From Kutzneria viridogrisea (GTDB lineage Bacteria > Actinomycetota > Actinomycetes > Mycobacteriales > Pseudonocardiaceae): 64,000 bases of DNA. How positions within the stretch are numbered: the first letter of the stretch is position 1; each line of letters begins with the position of its first letter. The translations under genes and the position numbers were made by a program. This document shows, piece by piece, positions 1 through 9,428 of this stretch. The notes under the pieces were generated by a model that was not told the DNA's origin, did not search any database, and saw nothing but the letters and a program-made list of their open reading frames with translations. Location of the stretch: positions 1-64,000 of the forward strand of contig JACJID010000002.1 of the NCBI GenBank assembly GCA_014138725.1, given 5' to 3'.

Positions 1-102
1 CTGCTGCGCGAGTGGCAGGCGCACGAGCCGCCCCGCCCGGTGGCCGAGGTCGCCGCCGAACTGCGCGGCCTGATGCTGGCGGCGATCACCCGCCCGGTGT
101 GA
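1..102 (+). CDS. C-terminal fragment of an unidentified protein
   Basis: The first 33 codons of the window are open and end with TGA at 100-102. The codons have the strong third-position GC of the real genes around them. The fragment is helical and rich in Ala, Leu, Arg and Glu, and its ending is compatible with the last helices of a TetR-type regulator. It is too short to identify. The gene starts to the left of the window. A perfect palindrome follows its stop codon at once. Confidence 0.45.
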   Translation: MLREWQAHEPPRPVAEVAAELRGLMLAAITRPV

Positions 103-151
103 CGTGAAGGTGGCTTTCACTGCGCTGAGCGCAGTGAAAGCCACCTTCACG
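103..151. repeat. Perfect 24-bp-stem palindrome at a convergent junction
   Basis: Positions 103-126 are the exact reverse complement of 128-151, with one base between them. The arms contain GTGAAGGTGG and its complement CCACCTTCAC. It sits between a plus-strand stop (102) and a minus-strand stop (168), so it could terminate transcription from both sides. It resembles three other palindromes in the window (17575, 26015, 37484), although the arm sequence here is a different subfamily. Confidence 0.8.
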
Positions 152-167
152 GCGTGAACGGAGCGGG

Positions 168-716
168 TCAGAACACGAAGGTGAGCTCCCGCTGGGCGAG
201 CACGGCCAGCGAGCCGCCCGCGTTGCGCTCGACCTGGGCCGCCTCGGTGGAGTGCGGGGCGGTGGTCTTGCACGAGGTGGGCGAGCTGTGCCCGGACATC
301 AGGTAGTCGCAGCGGCCGTTGCGGTTGTCGGGCAGGCCGAGGATGTGGCCCAGCTCGTGGGCGGCGATCCGCGGCGGGTAGAAGCCCTCGTTCACGGCCT
401 CGCGTCCCATGTAGACGGTGCCGCGGCCGAACCCGTTCTGGTAGGTGCGCGGCCAGCCGTCGTCGGCCAGGATCTTGACGCTGGCCTGCCCGCCGGTCGC
501 GGGCTTGAGCTGCACCTTGTGCACGGCGGCGTTCCAGGCGGCGGCGCCCTCGTCCACGGCGGCCTTGAACTCCTGGGAGCCGCTGGCGTCGTAGTACACG
601 GTGCGCGCGGCCACGGCGGCATCAGCGGTGCCGCCGCCGACCAGGCTCAGCGCGGTGAGCGGGAACAGCAGGGCCAACGCGGTGAGCAGGGCGCGGAAGG
701 TCTTGCCTGAGGTCAT
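168..716 (-). CDS. Snapalysin-type secreted zinc metalloprotease (peptidase M7)
   Basis: The protein is 182 residues and is probably exported. An N-terminal hydrophobic stretch ends in a signal-peptidase-like ADAA site. The mature part has the family's extended zinc motif, seen as HELGHILGLPD, followed by a Met-turn-like YLMSG. Snapalysins are small actinomycete neutral proteases that cut extracellular protein. The start is the ATG at 716; the open frame runs further upstream but overlaps the neighbour. The upstream protease stops at 719, only two bases before this ATG, so the two are probably translated from one message. The size is normal for the family. Confidence 0.88.
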   Translation of the reverse strand: MTSGKTFRALLTALALLFPLTALSLVGGGTADAAVAARTVYYDASGSQEFKAAVDEGAAAWNAAVHKVQLKPATGGQASVKILADDGWPRTYQNGFGRGTVYMGREAVNEGFYPPRIAAHELGHILGLPDNRNGRCDYLMSGHSSPTSCKTTAPHSTEAAQVERNAGGSLAVLAQRELTFVF

Positions 717-718
717 GG

Positions 719-1414
719 TCAGCTCCCGATCTGCTGGTTGATCCAGTCCAGGTACTGGGCGATACCGGTGTAGAGCGTGCTGGTGGCGCACTCCCCACCG
801 TTGTCGCCGGGGCCGTGCGTCTCGCCGACCAGGGTCCAGTTCCCGGAACCGCCGACGATGGCGGGACCGCCGGAGTCGCCGTGGCAGGCGGAGTGCGCCT
901 GGTCCCCGGAGATGCACACGTCACCGGCACCACCGCCGCCCTCGGCGCACTGGCTGCTGTCGAGCACCTGCAGGTCGATCTCCTGCAGGGTGGACGGGGT
1001 CTGGCAGTCCGGCCAGCTGGTGCAGCCCCAGCCGATCAGCCGCGCGCTGGTGCCCGCGCTGGGGTTGGACTGTGCCATGCGCACCGGGGTGGAGCGGGCC
1101 GGGCTGGACAGGTGCATCAGGGTGAGGTCGGTGCCGGGCTTGGTGATCCGCTGGTCGATGCGGCCCACCTCACCGCCGGAGTTGTGGTCGGTGGAACCGA
1201 TCCGACCGGATGAGGCGCTGCCACAGTGGTCCGCGGTGACGATCCACTGTGGAGCGACAAGGCTGCCACCGCAGCCGTTGCTGAGTGCGACCATGAACGA
1301 GTACGTCTCGGTGGCATCACCGCCACCGATGATGGCCGGACCAGCGGTCGCGGGCACGGACAGGGCGAGTGTGGCGGCACACGCTCCGAGCGCGGCCAAA
1401 ACGAGCTTGCGCAT
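719..1414 (-). CDS. Secreted trypsin-like serine protease (S1 family)
   Basis: The protein is 231 residues. It has an N-terminal signal peptide and then a short propeptide ending before IIGG, the usual activation junction of chymotrypsin-fold proteases. The catalytic triad is visible: His in VTADHC, Asp in TDLTLMHL and Ser in GDSGGP. Several Cys residues are placed as for disulphides of the exported enzyme. It leads a two-gene unit with the snapalysin gene downstream, so the pair would be secreted together to degrade protein. The start ATG at 1414 opens directly into the signal peptide. Confidence 0.92.
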   Translation of the reverse strand: MRKLVLAALGACAATLALSVPATAGPAIIGGGDATETYSFMVALSNGCGGSLVAPQWIVTADHCGSASSGRIGSTDHNSGGEVGRIDQRITKPGTDLTLMHLSSPARSTPVRMAQSNPSAGTSARLIGWGCTSWPDCQTPSTLQEIDLQVLDSSQCAEGGGGAGDVCISGDQAHSACHGDSGGPAIVGGSGNWTLVGETHGPGDNGGECATSTLYTGIAQYLDWINQQIGS

Positions 1415-1525
1415 ACGTCTCTCTCCGTTGGCGGCAGGGGCCGCGGGGACAGGGTGTCGCCCAAGGTGCTCGACCGGCTACCGACCGACAACGGCCAGAA
1501 GTAGGGTGGCCTTCACACCGCGATC

Positions 1526-1610
1526 GTTCACAGTCGTTCCGGTTGCGCGGAACAGCGTGTGAACTGGGTGTTCACCGATGACCACGATGCGTGCTGTGAA
1601 CGTTCACAGC
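1526..1610. promoter_or_regulatory. Cluster of GTGAAC/GTTCAC operator-like boxes
   Basis: The divergent region between the protease pair and the halogenase contains a perfect 18-bp palindrome, GCTGTGAACGTTCACAGC, at 1593-1610. It also has an inverted repeat TGTGAAC-N5-GTTCACC at 1558-1576 and a half-site GTTCACAG at 1526-1533. This spacing pattern is typical of binding sites for a dimeric repressor or activator. The best site lies about 95 bases before the halogenase start. Which regulator binds is unknown. Confidence 0.55.
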
Positions 1611-1630
1611 GGCCGGATGCCTGCGCGTCC

Positions 1631-1638
1631 GGCGATAA
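1631..1638 (-). promoter_or_regulatory. TTATCGCC box upstream of the halogenase
   Basis: GGCGATAA here is the reverse complement of TTATCGCC. The same octamer appears three times at 7070, 7142 and 7388, between the adenylation-MT gene and the SARP regulator. It lies about 67 bases before the halogenase start. It could be a site for the local SARP regulator. That is inference from recurrence only. Confidence 0.35.
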
Positions 1639-1662
1639 ATCTTCAATAGGTCCCCGGGATAG

Positions 1663-3237
<1,575 letters not shown>

Positions 3238-3256
3238 CCCCAGGAGGGACGCACCG

Positions 3257-3772
3257 ATGGTCGCCCCACCCGTGTCCAGACATGTGTCCACTATGGACTA
3301 CCGGACCCTGATGAGCGCGTTCCCCAGCGGGGTCAGCGTGATCACAGCGGTGGACGCCGACGGCCACCCGCACGGCCTGACCTGCACCTCGCTGTCCAGC
3401 GTGACGCTGAACCCGCCGACCCTGCTGGCCTGCCTGAACACCCGAAGCCCCGCGCTGGCCGCACTGCGGGCGGTCGGGGAGTTCGCGGTGAACCTGTTGC
3501 ACGCCAAGGGACAGCGGGCGGCCGAGGTGTTCTCCTCGCCGGTGGCCGACCGGTTCTCCCTGCTGCCATGGCGGCGCACCGAGCGCGCCGGTCTGCCCTG
3601 GCTGACCGAGCACGCCTTCGCCGTGGCCGAGTGCGCCGTCTCGCACATCAGGGTGGTCGGCGACCACGCGGTGGTCTTCGGCGAGGTGCACACGGTCACC
3701 CAGGACCAGGACCGGCCGCTGCTGTACGGATTGCGGCGGTTCACCGGTTGGTCGGCGGAAGGCGAGGTGTGA
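3257..3772 (+). CDS. Flavin reductase (HpaC/RebF-like), halogenase partner
   Basis: The protein is 171 residues and has the flavin-reductase-like domain: FPSGVSVITA near the N-terminus, LTCTSLSSVTLNPPT, and NLLHAKG typical of short-chain NAD(P)H:flavin oxidoreductases. It makes the free reduced FAD that the halogenase immediately upstream consumes. The gap to that gene is 19 bases, and a strong AGGAGGG lies eight bases before the ATG at 3257. The frame is open further upstream inside the halogenase gene, but the ribosome site fixes this start. It would act in the cytosol. Confidence 0.9.
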   Translation: MVAPPVSRHVSTMDYRTLMSAFPSGVSVITAVDADGHPHGLTCTSLSSVTLNPPTLLACLNTRSPALAALRAVGEFAVNLLHAKGQRAAEVFSSPVADRFSLLPWRRTERAGLPWLTEHAFAVAECAVSHIRVVGDHAVVFGEVHTVTQDQDRPLLYGLRRFTGWSAEGEV

Positions 3773-3776
3773 GGCC

Positions 3777-5093
3777 GTGGCCGTGGTGAGCCGCAACCGG
3801 CGGCGGACCGGCGCGGGCGTGTTGGTGGGCCTGCTCGTGCTCGGCGGGGTGCTCGCCGGGTTCGGGCCGGGCCTGCTGCACGGCCCCGCACTGGACCCGG
3901 TCGCCGGTTTCCTGTTGGCGGTGGCCGTCATCGTGCTGGTGTGCCACCTGTTCGGCGCCGCGGCCCGGCGACTGGGGCAGCCCGCCGTGATCGGTGAGAT
4001 CCTCGGCGGGCTGCTGCTCGGGCCCTCCGCGCTGGGCGCGCTGTGGCCGCAGGGCTGGCACTGGCTGTTCCCCGCGCAGTCCCTCGGCGCGCTGGGCCTG
4101 GCCGGGCAGATGGGCCTGGTGACGTTCATCTTCCTGCTGGGCAGCGAACTCCGGCTCGACACGCTGGGCGGCAGGGCCCGTCGCGGGACCGCACTGGTCA
4201 CCGCGGGGGCCGTTGGCGTGCCGCTGCTGGTCGGCATGGCCGTGGCGCTGCCCGCGCACGACCTCGTGGCGGGCAGTTCCCCAAACAGCACGGCGTACGT
4301 GGTGTTCTTCGGGCTGGCGATGTCGATCACCGCCCTGCCCGTGCTCGCGCGCATCCTGGTGGACCTGGACCTCCAGCGCTCGCCGACGGGGGTGCTCGCG
4401 CTGACCTGCGCCGCCATCGGGGACGGCACGGCCTGGGCCGCGCTGACGGTGCTGCTGGCCGTGACCGGGGTGGGCGGCACCGGGCGCACGCTGACCACCG
4501 TCGCACTGGCGGTCGGCCTGGTCCTGGTGACGCTGCTGCTCGTGCGGCCACTGCTGGCGGCGCTGGTCGCCCGCGCCGACCGGAACCTGGTGCTGCCGGT
4601 GCTCGCCGCGGGCGCGATCGGCTACGCCGCGACGACCCAGTTCATCGGGCTGCACGCGGTGATCGGCGCCTTCCTGTTCGGCCTGGCCGTGCCGCGCGAC
4701 TCGCCCGCGGTGGACCAGCTGCGCCGTCAGCTGGAGGGCTTCTCCGTGACGCTGCTGCTGCCGCTGTTCTTCGCGGGCATCGGGCTGAGCACCTCGGTCG
4801 GCCTGCTGGGCGGGTCGGCGGCACACTGGGTGCTGTTCGGCGCGGTGCTGCTGGCGGCCAGCGCGAGCAAGTTCCTCGGCACCAGCGGGGCCGCGCGGCT
4901 GGCCGGGCTGCCCACCAGGCAGGCGCTGGGCCTTGGCGCGCTGATGAACTGCCGCGGCGTGACCGAACTCGTGGTCGCCAGCATCGGCTACCAGTACCAC
5001 CTGGTCAACGAGTTCGGCCTGACCGTGCTGGTGCTGCTCGCGCTGATCACCACCGCGCTGACCGGCCCGCTGATGCGGCTGATCAACCGCTGA
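3777..5093 (+). CDS. Cation/proton antiporter (CPA2/Kef type) membrane protein
   Basis: The protein is 438 residues with about a dozen hydrophobic segments. It has the Na+/H+ exchanger core, including GQPAVIGEILGGLLLGPS and a second half with a pore-like stretch around GAFLFGLAVP and NCRGVTELV. The GTG start is four bases after the flavin-reductase stop, so it belongs to the halogenase operon. Antiporters of this kind are common in actinomycete antibiotic clusters, where export or ion balance has been proposed. The substrate here is unknown. The stop codon overlaps the 3' end of the convergent gene by 11 bases. Confidence 0.85.
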   Translation: MAVVSRNRRRTGAGVLVGLLVLGGVLAGFGPGLLHGPALDPVAGFLLAVAVIVLVCHLFGAAARRLGQPAVIGEILGGLLLGPSALGALWPQGWHWLFPAQSLGALGLAGQMGLVTFIFLLGSELRLDTLGGRARRGTALVTAGAVGVPLLVGMAVALPAHDLVAGSSPNSTAYVVFFGLAMSITALPVLARILVDLDLQRSPTGVLALTCAAIGDGTAWAALTVLLAVTGVGGTGRTLTTVALAVGLVLVTLLLVRPLLAALVARADRNLVLPVLAAGAIGYAATTQFIGLHAVIGAFLFGLAVPRDSPAVDQLRRQLEGFSVTLLLPLFFAGIGLSTSVGLLGGSAAHWVLFGAVLLAASASKFLGTSGAARLAGLPTRQALGLGALMNCRGVTELVVASIGYQYHLVNEFGLTVLVLLALITTALTGPLMRLINR

Positions 5094-6999
5094 CCACCAC
5101 CAGCGTCGTGGGCACCATGTACTCCGGGAGCTCACGGCGCAGGTGGGCGCGCACCGAGTCGAGCAGCCTGCCGGTGGGCCGCCAGGGCATCGGGTCGCTG
5201 GTCAGCTCGCGCCCGGAGTGCGGCCCCGGCAGGTACAGGTCGTCGAACACCCCGGGCCCCAGGTGCTCGCGGGCCACCAGCACGGCGTCGAACCGGTCCG
5301 GCCGCGCGGACCAGGTCGTGGCGGCCCAGTACTCCAGGCCCTCGGCCAGTTCGTGCAGCCGCTCGGGGTCGATCCCGTCGTCCACCAGCCTGCGATTGTC
5401 CACTCCGGACAGTCGGACCCTGGCGGGCCGCACCAGTTCCAGGTGTTCGGCCAGCTCACCGAGATCGCTCACGGCCAGCACCGGCACCTCGCGCAGGCTC
5501 ACCGTGTCCACGCCGTGCTTGCGCAGCACCACGTCGTAGCGGCAGCGGGACAGCTCCCCGTGGTGCACGGCGCGCTTGAGCCGCAGGTCCACCGAGTCCA
5601 CGTCCGGGACCTGCTCGCGCAGCGCGGCGAAGAAGTCCGGGTCCACCAGCAGTTCCGGCTGCTCGGCTGGCAGCAGGCGCGGGTTGCGCAGGTCGCCGAC
5701 GAACACCGCGCCACCGGGTGCCAGCAGGGCGACGACCTTGGTCAGCACCGCCGCCAGGTAGGCCCCGCTGGGGAAGCGCTGGGCCACCGCGTTGACGATC
5801 ACGGTGTCGAAGAAACCGGCGGGCAGCCCGTCCACCTCATCGGCGGCCTGCTGCCACAGCTCGACCTTGCTCGCCAGCCGGGAGTCCTCGGCGACGGCGG
5901 CGCGCATCCTCGCGATGGCCTCCGGCGAGACCTCGGTCCCCCAGTACGACTCGCAGTGCGGTGCGACGCGCCCGAGCACCAGACCGCCGTCGAAGCCGAT
6001 CTCCAGCACCCGCCTCGGCCGCAGCGACAGGATGCGCGCCACGGTGGCGTCCTGCCACTCCCAGGTCTGCTCGGGCTCGGTCAGCGGCGGGTCCGCCGCG
6101 AACTCGCCGAGCACCACCTCATTGGGCACCAGGTGGCAGACCGAGCCCAGCACCAGCGCCCTGGTCACCCCGGGGTGGGCCGCCGCCACGGCCGCGACCT
6201 CGTGCGGGTCCACCGGCAGGCCGTGCCCGTCGAGGAACTCCAGCCCGCCCTCCGCGGTGCGCCGCACGAGGTTGCCGGTGCGGTACATGCGCTCGCCGGG
6301 GGCGCCGAACGGGCAGGCCACGAACCGGGCCGCGGTCGCGGCGGGCCGCCCGTGGTAGCCCCTGGCCAGCCCGGTCCCCGAGGCGTACAGCTGCCCCTCG
6401 GTACCTACCGGGACGGGCCGCAGCCGCTCGTCGAGCACGTGCACCCGCGTGTCCGCCCCGGGCAGCACCGGCCAGCCGGTGATCTCCAACTCCTCGGCCC
6501 GCACGGTGTCGCCGCAGGTCAGCGGCCCGTAGATGGGGTGCCCCCTGGCCCAGTGCAGGTGGTCGACCAGCGCGCTGTGCTCCAGGACCACGCCCTCGGG
6601 CGGCACCAGGTAGGCGGCGCTGCGCGGCAGGACCCGCGCGGGCAGGTCGGTGTCCGGGTGGGCCAGCAGCCCGGGGTCGTCCAGCCGCAGCTCGGACAGC
6701 ACGCGGTCGGGCCGCACCTCGGCGGGCTGGTCGGCGGGCGCGACCAGCGAGGCCGCACCGGACTTCAGCACCGCGAGCAGGGCCACGACCAGTTCGACCG
6801 AGCGGGGCAGCGCCAGCACCACCACTCGCTCCGGGCCCAGTCCGCTGGCGAGCAGGTGCCTGGCCAGCTGGTTGGCCCGCGCGTTGAGCTCCGCGTAGCT
6901 GAGCTGGTCCGCGCCGCAGGTGACCGCGGGGGCGTGCGGTGTTCGAGCCGCCTGCTGCTGCACCGCCTGCTGCAGACAGTCCCACCCGTACCGCCCCAT
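5083..6999 (-). CDS. Internally deleted NRPS adenylation domain with embedded methyltransferase
   Basis: The protein is 638 residues. The N-terminus matches an adenylation domain (LSYAELNARANQLARHL). The core that should follow, with the TSGSTGxPKG phosphate loop and the A4-A5 substrate pocket, is gone: GVVLEHSALVDHLHWA runs quickly into the A6-A7 region (GQLYASGTGLARGYHG, MYRTGNLV). A complete-looking SAM methyltransferase follows (VLEIGFDGGLVLG; FDTVIVNAVAQRFP). The end is LPEYMVPTTLVVVSG, stopping before the A10 catalytic lysine. There is no carrier domain. The methyltransferase may be the only working part. The start ATG at 6999 has GAGGAG upstream; an earlier in-frame start at 7026 is weaker. 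It is divergent from the SARP gene. Confidence 0.8.
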   Translation of the reverse strand: MGRYGWDCLQQAVQQQAARTPHAPAVTCGADQLSYAELNARANQLARHLLASGLGPERVVVLALPRSVELVVALLAVLKSGAASLVAPADQPAEVRPDRVLSELRLDDPGLLAHPDTDLPARVLPRSAAYLVPPEGVVLEHSALVDHLHWARGHPIYGPLTCGDTVRAEELEITGWPVLPGADTRVHVLDERLRPVPVGTEGQLYASGTGLARGYHGRPAATAARFVACPFGAPGERMYRTGNLVRRTAEGGLEFLDGHGLPVDPHEVAAVAAAHPGVTRALVLGSVCHLVPNEVVLGEFAADPPLTEPEQTWEWQDATVARILSLRPRRVLEIGFDGGLVLGRVAPHCESYWGTEVSPEAIARMRAAVAEDSRLASKVELWQQAADEVDGLPAGFFDTVIVNAVAQRFPSGAYLAAVLTKVVALLAPGGAVFVGDLRNPRLLPAEQPELLVDPDFFAALREQVPDVDSVDLRLKRAVHHGELSRCRYDVVLRKHGVDTVSLREVPVLAVSDLGELAEHLELVRPARVRLSGVDNRRLVDDGIDPERLHELAEGLEYWAATTWSARPDRFDAVLVAREHLGPGVFDDLYLPGPHSGRELTSDPMPWRPTGRLLDSVRAHLRRELPEYMVPTTLVVVSG

Positions 7000-7413
7000 A
7001 CCTGCGACTCCTCGTGCGTCACGCATTCACCGAATGTGGTGAAACGTACAAGGATGAATTTTCAAGGGCTTATCGCCGCCGCCGTGGCGGCCCCGGGCAG
7101 AAGCGTCCACGGAAAACATACGACAGGCGCTTTTCATCTCGTTATCGCCTGGCTTTTCGAGGCGGGAACGCGCTCTCACCAGCACCGAGGAGCGAAGGCG
7201 TTTCACCTTGACCGCGCCGGGACCGGTCCCGGCGGCGACTGCCACCGTGACTTCAGCTCACGGTCACCGGGCCCGCCTTGTCAACGGGTTGCGCCGTAGA
7301 TAGGGTTTCTCATCGAACACCTGGGTGGGGTGGCTGTGGGGACAGCCATCAGGCGTTCGGCAATTGTTACAACAAGTAAGACCATTTTTATCGCCGTGGA
7401 CTGGGGGGTTCGG
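7000..7413. promoter_or_regulatory. Divergent control region between A-MT and SARP genes
   Basis: This 414-base gap has no supported gene. It holds three same-strand copies of TTATCGCC (7070-7077, 7142-7149, 7388-7395) and an inverted repeat TTCACC-N6-GGTGAA at 7026-7043, just upstream of the A-MT gene start. GCTTTTC also occurs twice, at 7129 and 7152. The region is more AT-rich than its surroundings, as expected for promoters. SARP proteins bind spaced direct repeats, so the octamers are candidate sites, but their spacing (72 and 246 bases) is not the classic 11 or 22. Confidence 0.5.
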
Positions 7414-9243
7414 ATGAGTGGTCGTTTGAGTTTTCACCTGCTCGGCGCGCTGGAGGTGCGCGCCGGAGATCAGCGGGTGGTGATCGGCGGGCCCAGGCAG
7501 CGCACCGTGCTCGCGATGCTGCTGCTGGCGGCGGACCGCGTGGTGTCGGTGGACAGCCTCGTGGAGTCGATGTGGAACGGCCGGCCACCGGCCACCGGCC
7601 GGACCCAGGTGGCGATCTGCGTCGCCGGGCTGCGCAAGACCTTCAAGGCGGCGGGCTGCGCCGAGGACGTGATCGTCACCGCCTCCCCCGGCTACATGCT
7701 GGTGACCGGCAGGCACCGCATCGACGCCGCCGAGTTCACCAGCCAGGCCCTGCGGGCGCACGAGGCCGAGCAGGCCGGGGACCTCACCCAGGCCGCTGAC
7801 CTGCTGGGGGCCGCGCTGAACCTGTGGCGCGGGCCGGCGCTGGCCGGCGTCAGCGGGTATGCCGTGGAGATCGAGGCGGCACGCCTGGAGGAGCAGCGGC
7901 TGACCGCCGTGGAGATGCGCTCGGCGCTGCGGCTGGAACTGGGCCAGCACCGCAGGCTGATCAGCGAGCTGGCCGCGGTGGTGCGCCAGCACCCGCTGCG
8001 CGAGCAGGCGCGGGCGCACCTGATGACCGCGCAGTACCGCGCGGGCAGACGGGCCGAGGCACTGGAGACCTTCCGCGAGGGGCGGGAGCGTTCCATCGAG
8101 GAGATCGGCATGGAGCCGGGTCCCGCGCTGCAACGCCTACAGGACCTGATCCTGCGCGACGACCCCACGCTGATGGGCTGCGCCGCCACCGCCTCCCGCT
8201 ACAGCAGCCCCGTGGTGCCCGCGCAGCTGCCGCCCGACGTACCCGGTTTCCTCGGCCGGGACGCCGAGCTGTCCGCACTGCACGAGCTGCTGGACCAGTC
8301 CCCCGCCACCGGCTTCGTCACCGGGGCCGCCGGGGTCGGCAAGACCGGGCTGGCGCTGCACTGGGCACACCAGGTGGCCGACCGGTTCCCGGACGGGCAG
8401 CTGTTCACCGACCTGCACGGCTACGACCGCGAGGGCGAGCCCACCGATCCCAGCTCCGCGCTGGCCAGCTTCCTGCGCGCCCTGGGCGTGCCCGACGCGC
8501 AGATCCCCGCCGAGCTGCACGACCGCGCCGCGCTGTACCGCAGCATCCTGGACGGCAGGCGAGTCCTGATCATCCTGGACAACGCGCGCAGCTTCGCCCA
8601 GGTGCTGCCCCTGTTGCCCGGCAACGGGAACTGCTGCCTGGTCGTCACCGGCCGCAGGCCGCTGGCCGAGCTGCTCGGCAGCCACGGCGCCACCATGGTG
8701 CACCTGAGCGCCCTGGCCAGCCAGGACGCCGTGGCCCTGCTGGACTCCGTGGTCGGCGACGACCGGATCACCGAGGACCCCGAGGGCGCCGACCGCCTGG
8801 TGCGCCTGTGCGACCGGCTGCCGCTGGCCCTGCGCATCGCCGCCGCCAAGCTCGCCACCAAACCGCACTGGACCGTCGGGCACCTGGTGCGCCGTATGGA
8901 GGACAACGGCTGCCGGCTCGACGAGTTCGACGGGGCCAGCCAGGACCTGCGCGGCAGCTTCGAACCCAGCTACCGCGACCTGAGCCCCGACGCCGCCCGC
9001 CTCTACCGCCGGCTCGGCCTGCTCGACGCCCCCGACTTCCCCGCCTGGGTCGGCGCCGCCCTGCTGGACACCAGCCTCGCCGAGGCCGAGCGGTTGATCG
9101 AGCAGCTCATCGACGCCCAGCTGGTGGAGGTCAGCGCCTCCGGCGGGGAGAACCTGCGCTACCGGCTCAACGACCTGCTGCGCCTGCACGCCAGGGAGCA
9201 CGCCTGGCTGGAGGAGGCCAGGGTGCACGGCTCCGTCGTGTAG
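7414..9243 (+). CDS. SARP-family transcriptional activator with NB-ARC domain (AfsR-like)
   Basis: The protein is 609 residues. It has an OmpR-like winged helix (about 1-95), a bacterial transcriptional activator domain (about 100-245) and an NTPase domain with P-loop GAAGVGKTG. It lacks the long C-terminal TPR region of full AfsR, so it is of intermediate size. Proteins of this type switch on neighbouring antibiotic genes. The start is ATG 7414, after GGGGGG; an upstream in-frame start at 7330 has no ribosome site. It is divergent from the A-MT gene and is probably the local activator of the halogenase locus. Confidence 0.9.
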   Translation: MSGRLSFHLLGALEVRAGDQRVVIGGPRQRTVLAMLLLAADRVVSVDSLVESMWNGRPPATGRTQVAICVAGLRKTFKAAGCAEDVIVTASPGYMLVTGRHRIDAAEFTSQALRAHEAEQAGDLTQAADLLGAALNLWRGPALAGVSGYAVEIEAARLEEQRLTAVEMRSALRLELGQHRRLISELAAVVRQHPLREQARAHLMTAQYRAGRRAEALETFREGRERSIEEIGMEPGPALQRLQDLILRDDPTLMGCAATASRYSSPVVPAQLPPDVPGFLGRDAELSALHELLDQSPATGFVTGAAGVGKTGLALHWAHQVADRFPDGQLFTDLHGYDREGEPTDPSSALASFLRALGVPDAQIPAELHDRAALYRSILDGRRVLIILDNARSFAQVLPLLPGNGNCCLVVTGRRPLAELLGSHGATMVHLSALASQDAVALLDSVVGDDRITEDPEGADRLVRLCDRLPLALRIAAAKLATKPHWTVGHLVRRMEDNGCRLDEFDGASQDLRGSFEPSYRDLSPDAARLYRRLGLLDAPDFPAWVGAALLDTSLAEAERLIEQLIDAQLVEVSASGGENLRYRLNDLLRLHAREHAWLEEARVHGSVV

Positions 9244-9253
9244 CCCTGCGCGT

Positions 9254-9280
9254 GCGGCTGGGCCGGTCCGGCCCAGCCGC
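9254..9280 (+). terminator. Hairpin terminator after the SARP gene
   Basis: An 11-bp perfect stem (GCGGCTGGGCC with GGCCCAGCCGC) and a 5-base loop lie 10 bases after the stop of the SARP gene. There is no U-tract, as is usual in high-GC actinomycetes. Confidence 0.7.
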
Positions 9281-9303
9281 TGAGCAGAACCCGGTCAGGC
9301 AGC

Positions 9304-9420
9304 GGGATTCGCGCTCCCCAGAACGGGACTCGCGCTCCGGACAGCGGGACACGCCGTACCGGAACGTCCGACACACCACACCGGAACGTCCGACACGCGC
9401 TGTCGCGAGCGCCGACACGC
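9304..9420. repeat. Phased 21/22-bp repeat array
   Basis: Three copies of a GGGA(C/T)(T/A)C core start at 9304, 9325 and 9346, exactly 21 bases apart. The array then switches to CCGACAC cores at 9368, 9390 and 9412, exactly 22 bases apart. The spacers vary. It fills the gap between the convergent SARP and oxidoreductase genes. The same cores form arrays at 43227, 57374 and 60690. Confidence 0.8.
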
Positions 9421-9428
9421 GGCCGGGG

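Noticed and set aside
5143-7299. Very long plus-strand open frame opposite the A-MT gene, and similar ones opposite 23211-24914 and 49747-51945
   Set aside because: They are His/Arg/Gly/Gln-rich, match no family and are the expected shadow of high third-position GC on the other strand.
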